7,159 nucleotides of DNA from Candidatus Woesearchaeota archaeon (GTDB lineage: Archaea; Nanobdellota; Nanobdellia; Woesearchaeales; GW2011-AR15): the NCBI GenBank assembly GCA_023701075.1, contig JAMPXQ010000070.1, positions 1 through 7,159 of the forward strand, in the 5' to 3' direction. Shown in pieces: positions 1 to 5,501 of this stretch. Made by a program: the position numbers and the translations under genes. The notes beneath the pieces are model-generated. The model saw only the letters and a list, made by a program, of their open reading frames with translations. It did no database searches and was not told the DNA's origin. Every line of letters starts with the position of its first letter. Position 1 is the first letter of the stretch.

Positions 1-638
1 GATGCACACTTACTGAAAAGATACATGAGACAAAAGATACAATGGGTTTTTCATTAAAGCTTGAAAGCCCATTCACTTTTGTTCCAGGACAATATGTCAT
101 GCTCTCTTTCCCTGACAGCGAACTTAAGAGGGCTTTCTCTATAGTGGAACATGATAAGGAGAAGAACGAGCTATTCCTGCTGATAAAATTGAACGGTGAA
201 TTCACTAAAAGAATTTTTGCAGCTGATATAGGGACTGAACTGAATCTTTTTGGGCCTTATGGCAGGTTCACGCTCCCTAAAGAGAAATGCCCTTTGATAT
301 TCATCGGCGGAGGAATTGGGATAACGCCGTTATATAATATGATGAAAAATGCAGATGGATTTAAGAAGCGCCTCTATTACAGCTCAAGGACAAGAGATGA
401 TGTGCTGCTCTTTGATGAACTAAGAAAGTTTGATACTGAATTTTTCCTTACAAGAGAAGAGCTACCTGGCTTTAGGCATGGCAGGGTGGATGCAAAGCTC
501 ATAAAAGAGGAGAACAAAGATTTCCTTGATAGCATCTTCTATATCTGCGGACCTGAAGTCATGATTGAAGACATGAGAAGACAGTTGCTGAACGAAGGCA
601 TAGATGAAGAGAGGATTAGGAGCGAAAGCTTCAATTAG
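1..638 (+). CDS. FAD/NAD(P)H-binding oxidoreductase, ferredoxin-reductase fold (5' end cut by window edge)
   Basis: This is a soluble flavoprotein reductase that should take electrons from NAD(P)H through FAD. The frame is open back to the window edge: 13 codons precede the first ATG (42) and read like the first beta strand of the FNR barrel (ending LTEKIHETKDT), so the true start lies upstream and ATG 42 is internal. Numbered from ATG 42, the FAD domain shows PGQYVML (15-21), the flavin-binding RAFS motif (30-33), GEFTKRIF and GPYGRF (71-75). The NAD domain shows GGGIGITP (89-96) and CGP (169-171), and the protein ends in E-S-F-N. There is no 2Fe-2S domain and no membrane segment, so this is a minimal two-domain reductase of about 210 visible residues, probably missing only a short N-terminus. 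It lies just upstream of ApbE and a ferric-reductase-type membrane protein. I infer it is the detached flavin half of that system. The preferred nucleotide and acceptor are not determined. Confidence 0.9.
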   Translation, partial: CTLTEKIHETKDTMGFSLKLESPFTFVPGQYVMLSFPDSELKRAFSIVEHDKEKNELFLLIKLNGEFTKRIFAADIGTELNLFGPYGRFTLPKEKCPLIFIGGGIGITPLYNMMKNADGFKKRLYYSSRTRDDVLLFDELRKFDTEFFLTREELPGFRHGRVDAKLIKEENKDFLDSIFYICGPEVMIEDMRRQLLNEGIDEERIRSESFN

Positions 639-644
639 AGAAAA

Positions 645-1478
645 ATGGCAAGCGTGAAATTATTCGGGGACAGTGCAGAGATAATACTCTATGATGTAGA
701 TCCAAAGCTGCAGCCGATCCTGATTGAAGACATATATGAAAGAGCCCTAACGCTTCAGAAGATCTTCAATTTCTATGACCTGACTAGTGAACTTTCCATC
801 TTAAATACAAAGAGGAAACTGAAAGCCTCTCCTGACCTTCTTGAGGTGCTCAAGAAGGCAATTCATTATTCTGCAGAGACTGATTGGGCATATGATGTGA
901 CAAAAGGAAAGCAGACTGCAGCAAGGAAAAACAAGGAGGAGATACCTAAAGTCTCATGTACCTCCAAGGATATCATGATAAAGGGAAGCAATGTCACGCT
1001 CCTGAACGATGACGTGCTTATAGACCTAGGAAGCATCGCAAAAGGATACATAACTGATAAGGTAATAGATTACATGAAAGAACTAGGGATTGAATCAGGG
1101 TATATGGATTCAAGGGGAGACTTAAGGATATTCGGAAACTATGCTGAACTAATCGACGTCCAGCATCCCAGGGATAAGAGGAAATCCATAGGATCTTTTG
1201 TCATGGACAATTGTGCGGTCGCTACATCAGGGGACTATAATCAGTATGACAATAGCTTTTCAAAGAACCATATAATCGGATCAAGAGACATAATATCCAT
1301 CAGCGTCGTGCATGACAATCTCACAGATGCAGATGCGCTTGCAACATGCGCATTTGTCATGGAAGTAAAGGATGCAATACCGCTCCTAAAGAGGCATGGT
1401 GCAAAGGCACTCATTATAGACTCGAGATTAAATAAGACTTTTGTCAACAGCGAGGAAGAAGAATGGACAAGAAGATAG
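645..1478 (+). CDS. apbE: FAD:protein FMN transferase, ApbE family
   Basis: Enzymes of this family move FMN from FAD onto a Thr/Ser of a target protein, a Mg-dependent covalent flavinylation. Visible family signatures are DLGSIAKGY (127-135; usual form DLGGIAKGY), the following S-R-G-D-L-R-I-F-G (156-164, family G-G-D-x-R-x-x-G), SGDY (195-198), a histidine in KNHIIG (H209) and ADALAT (229-234), whose Asp230 and Thr234 match the conserved metal-site residues. At 277 residues it is somewhat shorter than typical ApbE (about 300-350). It has no signal peptide or lipobox, so it should act in the cytosol or before export of its target. It starts 6 bases after the upstream reductase stop with only a weak purine stretch as ribosome-binding site, suggesting coupled translation. 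Its last 16 bases overlap the next gene. I saw no FMN-acceptor motif of the [SD]G-A-[ST]-x-T type in the neighbouring proteins, so the target is likely encoded elsewhere. Confidence 0.9.
   Translation: MASVKLFGDSAEIILYDVDPKLQPILIEDIYERALTLQKIFNFYDLTSELSILNTKRKLKASPDLLEVLKKAIHYSAETDWAYDVTKGKQTAARKNKEEIPKVSCTSKDIMIKGSNVTLLNDDVLIDLGSIAKGYITDKVIDYMKELGIESGYMDSRGDLRIFGNYAELIDVQHPRDKRKSIGSFVMDNCAVATSGDYNQYDNSFSKNHIIGSRDIISISVVHDNLTDADALATCAFVMEVKDAIPLLKRHGAKALIIDSRLNKTFVNSEEEEWTRR
1452..1458 (+). promoter_or_regulatory. Ribosome-binding site of the ferric-reductase-like gene
   Basis: A GAGGAAG purine stretch lies 4 bases before ATG 1463, inside the 3' end of apbE. It supports this start, which creates a 16-base overlap with apbE. 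Confidence 0.5.
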
Positions 1479-2305
1479 CGATACTCACACTAATTACTGT
1501 GCCTCTTTACCTGATATTGACATATAATATAAGAGAGCAGGAGATTATCTGGCAGCTCACAAGGATATTCGGCTTATTGTCTTATCTTTTCCTTTTCATC
1601 ACAGTGATGCTTGGAGAGATGAGGCTCATCTCGAAGAACAAGGCAGAGTTCACTGTATTCAAATATCACACACCTATTGCGATATTCTCTACATTCCTTG
1701 TGTTCCTGCATTTCATATCTGCAGTGATGGACAAGTTCAAATGGGGCATATATCTGAGGTTCACAGATTTCCTAGGATTCAATTTCTCTGACAAATGGAT
1801 GGTGCTGCTCTCATTAGGGACGCTTGCGTTCTATCTGATGCTGATCATAGGGTTGACTTCAGCCAAGAAGAGCATACAGTTCCTTGGCTTCAAGAGATGG
1901 AAGCTTGTTCATTTCTTCAGCTACGTCGCATTCACTATGGCATATATACACAGCATGAACCTGGGCACTGACCTTAAGACTTCTGTCCTCAGTTCATTTT
2001 TGTCACCATTGTTTTTCCTAAGCTACATGACATTCCTATGCATACTGCTTGTCAGGATGATAGGGGCAAGGTTCTTTGAAGACCAGCTAGAGATAAATAT
2101 CGCTGTCGTGTTCCTGATAATCCTGCTTGTAGGTGGGATACTCATGGCCAAGAATTTTTCAGAGACCGATGAGAAGATAGCGCAGCTGGAAGGGAAGATA
2201 GATGCGCAGGAAGCTTCAATAGAGTTCTATTCTTCATTGATTGCGAACATGACAATACAGAACAATGATATCAAGAAAGAGATAGGTGATGCGAAAAATG
2301 GGTAA
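1463..2305 (+). CDS. Ferric reductase/NOX-type transmembrane cytochrome b with C-terminal coiled coil
   Basis: This is a membrane haem protein that should carry electrons across the membrane. I read seven helices (about 4-21, 33-51, 67-87, 111-131, 147-166, 177-199, 211-229). Two histidine pairs fit bis-haem ligation: H69/H83 in TM3 (HX13H) and H150/H163 in TM5 (HX12H). That is the same spacing as the haem pairs of NADPH oxidase NOX2. Lys/Arg-rich loops (53-67 and 134-147) place the N-terminus inside, so both histidine helices run inside to outside with one haem near each face. There is no fused FAD/NAD domain. The gene two upstream probably supplies it. After the NOX-like six-helix core comes an extra TM7 and a predicted coiled coil (about 233-276), placed outside by the same topology, with one N-glycosylation sequon (N262-M-T). 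The acceptor is unknown. An MsrQ-like or cytochrome-b561-like role is less likely because both histidine pairs match the FRD pattern. Confidence 0.85.
   Translation: MDKKIAILTLITVPLYLILTYNIREQEIIWQLTRIFGLLSYLFLFITVMLGEMRLISKNKAEFTVFKYHTPIAIFSTFLVFLHFISAVMDKFKWGIYLRFTDFLGFNFSDKWMVLLSLGTLAFYLMLIIGLTSAKKSIQFLGFKRWKLVHFFSYVAFTMAYIHSMNLGTDLKTSVLSSFLSPLFFLSYMTFLCILLVRMIGARFFEDQLEINIAVVFLIILLVGGILMAKNFSETDEKIAQLEGKIDAQEASIEFYSSLIANMTIQNNDIKKEIGDAKNG
2284..2290 (+). promoter_or_regulatory. Ribosome-binding site that sets the start of the coiled-coil gene
   Basis: AGGTGAT matches the archaeal anti-16S consensus GGAGGTGAT and ends 7 bases before ATG 2298. It overlaps the alternative GTG 2286 and ATG 2289, which therefore are unlikely starts. 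Confidence 0.6.
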
Positions 2306-2714
2306 CATATTCAAGATGATAATGGGAGTAGGGATAGCATCACTTGTGATCACTTACATGTGCTTTGGGCTATACCTGAACTGGAAGAATGAAGAGAGGA
2401 TACAGACAATCGAGACGCAGCTCCTCACAAGGCAGAAGAAGAAAGATGAACTGTATCTGGAATTCAAGAACCTTGAATATGTGAAGAAATCACTCCTAAA
2501 TGAGCTGGCGCTTGAGAAAGAGAAGAAGAGGCAAAGAGAACTCATCAAGGAGCTGTTGGCTGCAGACATCAATGCTGCTGCAGTCTCCCAGACTGATGCT
2601 GCACTTAAATCATTGCCTACCATATCAGCCCCTAAGACCACGACTGTCAAGAAGACTTCAACTACAACGACACCAACGACAACGACGCCAAAAAAGAAGA
2701 CCAGGGCTTCTTGA
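2298..2714 (+). CDS. Small single-pass membrane protein with coiled coil and Thr/Lys/Pro-rich tail
   Basis: I do not recognise a named family. The start at 2298 gives 138 residues and overlaps the upstream gene by 8 bases. GTG 2286 or ATG 2289 would add 3-4 residues but would use up the ribosome-binding site. Layout: a short N-terminus, one hydrophobic helix (about 7-27), a highly charged heptad-like coiled coil (about 31-88, rich in E/K/L), an Ala-rich linker (89-104), and a low-complexity tail (107-138) of Thr, Pro and Lys. With an N-in orientation the coil and tail lie outside. The architecture resembles FtsB/FtsL-type bitopic proteins, but I see no specific signature of them. It is the last gene of the redox operon and directly follows a membrane cytochrome that also ends in a predicted external coiled coil. 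I infer that the two form a complex. The Thr-rich tail could be glycosylated or span the cell wall, but this is speculative. Confidence 0.75.
   Translation: MGNIFKMIMGVGIASLVITYMCFGLYLNWKNEERIQTIETQLLTRQKKKDELYLEFKNLEYVKKSLLNELALEKEKKRQRELIKELLAADINAAAVSQTDAALKSLPTISAPKTTTVKKTSTTTTPTTTTPKKKTRAS
2661..2688 (+). repeat. ACN-type trinucleotide-like repeat coding for a Thr/Pro run
   Basis: A short imperfect run of ACN codons (ACT, ACA, ACG, ACC-like) encodes the Thr-Thr-Thr-Thr-Pro tail of the small coiled-coil protein. It lies close to an A-rich Lys stretch. Runs of this kind can change length by slippage in steps of three without breaking the frame. Confidence 0.5.
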
Positions 2715-2735
2715 TGTCATATATCCGGAAGGCTA

Positions 2736-2746
2736 TTTTTTATCAT
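2736..2746 (+). terminator. T-tract gene end of the redox operon
   Basis: Six T residues followed by ATCAT lie 21 bases after the stop codon of the coiled-coil gene. Archaeal RNA polymerase can terminate on T-rich stretches without a hairpin. The same T-tract plus TATCAT pattern occurs in the two later intergenic gaps. Confidence 0.45.
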
Positions 2747-2841
2747 TCTCCTGCATTATGCATATCATCAAGAGCATGCCAGTAGCATCTTCATCCTCAG
2801 TAGTGCAAAATATCTCACATTTTTTGCTATAGTCCACCATG

Positions 2842-2849
2842 CTTATATA
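2842..2849 (+). promoter_or_regulatory. Archaeal TATA-like box for the Ig-like protein gene
   Basis: CTTATATA is close to the archaeal TATA consensus. Transcription would start about 25 bases downstream, near 2870, leaving a leader of about 45 bases that includes the ribosome-binding site. A later AT-rich stretch (2883-2893) is too close to the start codon to be the promoter for a transcript with that ribosome-binding site. Confidence 0.5.
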
Positions 2850-2902
2850 GGAATCATAACTTCTGAAATCTATCGGTACTGATAAAATATATCTGTACAT
2901 TT

Positions 2903-2908
2903 GGGAGG
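2903..2908 (+). promoter_or_regulatory. Strong ribosome-binding site of the Ig-like protein gene
   Basis: GGGAGG lies 7 bases before ATG 2916. The in-frame TTG at 2901 sits at the edge of this site and would give an odd MGGRK extension ahead of a good signal peptide, so ATG 2916 is preferred. Confidence 0.65.
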
Positions 2909-2915
2909 CCGTAAG

Positions 2916-4160
2916 ATGAACACTAAGACAATATTATTATTCGGATTATTCATGGTCATCGCAAGCACTTTTGCGCATGCAACACTTGTGCTTGATAGAG
3001 TGCAGTTCGATCCTGCCATCATCACTTCAGGCGATGAAGTCGATATAGTCATCGAGTACCATGACAATGCAATCCTTGTGGATGATGATAGGATAAGCAA
3101 TCCGGATTATAGGTTTGACATCACTCTTGCTGCAGATGACAGCATAACTGAAAAGTATATAACCATCCAGGATGCGAAAGGCGATAACCTCTATGGGACA
3201 ATATATCTGGGCGGGAACTACAACAAGAAATTCAGGGTGAAAGTGAGCCCAAGCGCACCTGCAGGCAATTATGAGCTCAGGCTGATCGGGCAATGGTATT
3301 ACAAAGGTGTCGCAGACAAATCCTTCCAGGAAGTCAGGTTCAAGATGGGTGTCAAGAGAGAAGGCGTCTCACTAAACATCGCAAACATCATCTCAGAGCC
3401 TGCCAAGATAAGAGGAGGAGACAAAGATGTGCTATTGACAGCGCAGATTGCAAACAGCGGGGATAAGACTGCAAAGAATGTGCAGGTAGCATTGAAATAT
3501 CCAAAAGGGATAACTGCTTCATATTCAAACAACAATGAGCTTAACCTTGGAGTCATTGAGCCTTCCCAGCAGAACAATCTCCAGTTCTATATAGACACAG
3601 ACAGATCCCTCCTTGAAGGGGTCTATACAATAGACTATGCCATAGACTACCAGGACCTTGATTCAAATTCATATACCACCATAGGGTCCTTTCCATTGAT
3701 GATAAAGAAGAAACCCTATCTTGAAGTCACATCAGCCGCAGCAGAAGGCAATGCAGGAAGCGAGATTGAACTCAAAGTGACTGTGAAGAATATAGGAGAA
3801 GAGAAGACAGAAGCTGCTGATATAAGGATAGTGAAGCAGAGCAGCCAGCCATTCGAGATGGATGTGAGATCATCTTATCTAGGCCAGCTCAAACCAGGAG
3901 AGGAAGCGACAGCTGTCTTTATGCTCAAAGCAGACAAGGATGCTGAGATAACAACCCATAATCTGAACCTGGCCATCAGGGCAAAAGGGGATCTTGAGGA
4001 AGGAGACAGCAATATCTACACTTTTTCAGACAGCGCTTCTGTAAAGATAACAGGCAGGATGCGAAATCCATTCCCGATGTACGGAGCGATATTCATCGTG
4101 CTTGTCATTGCAGTTTCGTTCCTGTTTTCCAGGAAATCAGCAGAGAAGCAGAGAAGATGA
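2916..4160 (+). CDS. Secreted Ig-like (CARDB/NEW3-type, COG1361-like) protein with C-terminal membrane anchor
   Basis: This 414-residue extracytoplasmic protein begins with a signal peptide (1-22: Lys4, a hydrophobic core, cleavage likely after A-H-A). Three beta-rich modules follow, at roughly 23-146, 150-264 and 265-380. The second and third each show the CARDB/NEW3 pattern: a strand of the form L-T-A-Q-I-A-N-S-G or K-V-T-V-K-N-I-G, a turn, then L-G-x-[IL]-x-P-[GS] (L-G-V-I-E-P-S; L-G-Q-L-K-P-G). A hydrophobic helix (about 387-405) and a basic tail RKSAEKQRR anchor it with the bulk outside. Proteins of this kind are often labelled S-layer domain proteins. Nothing here shows it builds an S-layer. 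It is followed after 70 bases by two RND-type half transporters, and I infer it works with them as an outer-face partner or scaffold. I saw no N-X-S/T sequon. The role is otherwise unknown. Confidence 0.8.
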   Translation: MNTKTILLFGLFMVIASTFAHATLVLDRVQFDPAIITSGDEVDIVIEYHDNAILVDDDRISNPDYRFDITLAADDSITEKYITIQDAKGDNLYGTIYLGGNYNKKFRVKVSPSAPAGNYELRLIGQWYYKGVADKSFQEVRFKMGVKREGVSLNIANIISEPAKIRGGDKDVLLTAQIANSGDKTAKNVQVALKYPKGITASYSNNNELNLGVIEPSQQNNLQFYIDTDRSLLEGVYTIDYAIDYQDLDSNSYTTIGSFPLMIKKKPYLEVTSAAAEGNAGSEIELKVTVKNIGEEKTEAADIRIVKQSSQPFEMDVRSSYLGQLKPGEEATAVFMLKADKDAEITTHNLNLAIRAKGDLEEGDSNIYTFSDSASVKITGRMRNPFPMYGAIFIVLVIAVSFLFSRKSAEKQRR

Positions 4161-4163
4161 TCA

Positions 4164-4172
4164 TTTTTTTTT
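4164..4172 (+). terminator. T9 tract after the Ig-like protein gene
   Basis: Nine consecutive T residues start 4 bases after the stop codon, the longest T run in the window. It fits an archaeal intrinsic terminator, either partial or full. If it is efficient, the RND genes need their own promoter in the remaining 58 bases. Confidence 0.5.
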
Positions 4173-4174
4173 GG

Positions 4175-4192
4175 TCATGATTTTTATCATGA
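4175..4192. repeat. Perfect 7-bp inverted repeat
   Basis: TCATGAT and ATCATGA flank a TTTT loop, giving a perfect 7-bp stem. It sits just downstream of the T9 tract and overlaps the first copy of the tandem repeat. It could be a regulator binding site or an RNA hairpin. It has few GC pairs, so a stable hairpin is doubtful. Confidence 0.6.
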
Positions 4193-4209
4193 GATACATC
4201 ATGAGATAT
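4186..4209 (+). repeat. 12-bp tandem direct repeat ahead of the first RND gene
   Basis: Two adjacent copies of ATCATGAGATAY (4186-4197 and 4198-4209) differ only at the last base. The left half (ATCATGA) is also the right arm of the inverted repeat. The position, 22 bases before the start codon, suits an operator or upstream activator site. The function is not shown. Confidence 0.6.
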
Positions 4210-4230
4210 ATGACAGGATGAGGGATTGAG

Positions 4231-5499
4231 ATGAGCAGACTAAGAGACCTTGAGAAACCAAGCAGGCTAAAGGACTTGCTTAGGGCAGTCGCACGCATGC
4301 AGATCAAGCATCCGTTCGTGACCCTTGCGATAATACTTGGCATAACAATCATCCTTTTTGGAGGCATCAGCCAGGTGAGGACTTTTGCATCTCTTGAGAA
4401 GATGATGCCTACAGATGTGGATGAGATAAAATCCTTCTCTATCTTAAGAGACAATGTGCTTGGGCAGGACATGATAGCTGTCGTCGTATCAATTGATAGG
4501 GAATCTACAATCCCTAATTCCTATGATATCCTGTCTTATGAGAATTATCTCTATATCAAGGATCTCAAGGCTACGATATCCGGCCAGGACAATATCGTGT
4601 CTTCATACGGGTTCCCTGATGTCATAGACATGTTCTTTGGCCAGAGCAATAAGAAGCAGATAACAGAAGAAGAATACATAGGGCTCATCTCTGATGAGAG
4701 AGTCATGCAGCAGATGATGCGGTTTGTCAATTCTGAAAGGACGAATTCCATAATCCTGCTGACTACAGATGTAAGTGCAGATGACCTTAGGATGAACCTG
4801 CTTTCAGAGAAGATAACAGAAGACCTGCAGTATTTCGGGCATCCAAACGGCATCAAGCTATCCATAACAGGCACACCGATAATCCAGCAGAAGCTGGGAG
4901 AAGTCATCGAGCATGATAGGCAGACGACAGAAAGGATATCTGCAATCTTTGTCTTCATACTCGTAGCCATCGTCTTTGGCTCTTTTGTCGCAGCCATAGT
5001 TCCCATGGTCACGATAATACTTAGCGTCATATGGCTGTACGGTGTCATGGGATATGTCGGGCTTCCAATCTCTACTGTTGCAGGCGGAGTTGCAGCCATG
5101 GTCATAGGGATAGGTGTTGATTATGCGATACATCTGAGGAACAAGTTTGAATATGAAAGAAAGAAAGGGGAAAGCGTGGAATATGCAGTGGAAGAGACTA
5201 TGGCCAATACAGGATATGTGCTTACGACAGTCACAATTGTCACTTCAATAGCTTTCCTGACATTCCTGACCGGAGCGATGCCAGAGATGAGCAGGTTTGG
5301 GCTCCTGATGACAATTGGAGTAAATCTCTCGTTCGTGCTTTCAGTCATAGGGCTTCCTGCACTTTTCATAGTAGAAGAGAAGATAATCTATGCAGTGAGG
5401 AGCAGGATGCACTTTGGAGTGGAGAAGGAGTTTGTCCTTGCGACAAAGGATGAGCTTGAAAAGCATAAGAGCAGGAAGAAGAAGGATCATGGTGAATGA
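4231..5499 (+). CDS. Half-size RND/MMPL exporter subunit (HAE3-type) with intact TM4 aspartate
   Basis: This 422-residue membrane protein has the layout of one half of an RND transporter: a basic N-terminus, TM1 (about 29-48), a large extracytoplasmic porter-type domain (about 50-232), then five helices (about 236-255, 256-276, 281-301, 330-348, 355-382) and a basic cytosolic tail. TM4 carries GIGVDYAIH (293-301), whose Asp297 is the residue expected to couple transport to protons. S-I-T-G-T-P (211-216), at the end of the porter domain, is another family feature. Full RND pumps have about twelve helices, so this half must pair. Half-size members are known in archaea (for example MJ1562 of Methanocaldococcus jannaschii, HAE3 family). 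ATG 4231 follows GAGGG (4220-4224) at 6 bases. The next gene encodes a second, divergent half that begins at its stop codon. Likely substrates are lipids or other hydrophobic compounds, but this is family-level inference only. Confidence 0.85.
   Translation: MSRLRDLEKPSRLKDLLRAVARMQIKHPFVTLAIILGITIILFGGISQVRTFASLEKMMPTDVDEIKSFSILRDNVLGQDMIAVVVSIDRESTIPNSYDILSYENYLYIKDLKATISGQDNIVSSYGFPDVIDMFFGQSNKKQITEEEYIGLISDERVMQQMMRFVNSERTNSIILLTTDVSADDLRMNLLSEKITEDLQYFGHPNGIKLSITGTPIIQQKLGEVIEHDRQTTERISAIFVFILVAIVFGSFVAAIVPMVTIILSVIWLYGVMGYVGLPISTVAGGVAAMVIGIGVDYAIHLRNKFEYERKKGESVEYAVEETMANTGYVLTTVTIVTSIAFLTFLTGAMPEMSRFGLLMTIGVNLSFVLSVIGLPALFIVEEKIIYAVRSRMHFGVEKEFVLATKDELEKHKSRKKKDHGE
5491..5495 (+). promoter_or_regulatory. 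Ribosome-binding site that sets the start of the second RND half
   Basis: GGTGA lies 6 bases before ATG 5502 but directly abuts ATG 5496, which leaves no spacer for that codon. ATG 5502 is therefore the better start, and it gives the N-terminus MSYLRKL, similar to MSRLRDL of the upstream half. Confidence 0.5.
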
Positions 5500-5501
5500 A
5501 A

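Larger units (their letters stand above)
2715..2915. other. Intergenic region separating the redox operon from the envelope/transport cluster
   Basis: This 201-base gap is the longest in the window. It contains a T-tract near its left end, a second T6 tract at 2820-2825, a TATA-like box at 2842-2849 and a ribosome-binding site at 2903-2908. I see no credible small gene. A + strand frame (2500-2832) crosses it but is an out-of-frame shadow of the coiled-coil gene, rich in Arg and Leu, with no sensible start. Confidence 0.6.

Noticed and set aside
2354..2650. - strand reading frame (98 residues) opposite the coiled-coil gene
   Set aside because: It is a Ser/Phe-rich antisense of Glu/Lys codons, typical of shadow frames. 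It has no start signal.
2500..2832. 110-residue + strand reading frame overlapping the coiled-coil gene and running into the gap
   Set aside because: It is an out-of-frame shadow with an Arg/Gln-rich composition produced by the A/G-rich coding strand. It has no ribosome-binding site and no recognisable domain.
4551..5105. Long - strand reading frame (184 residues) opposite the first RND gene
   Set aside because: The + strand protein has clear RND motifs and membrane helices. The antisense frame is Ser/Met/Thr-rich with no domain and arises from codon bias.
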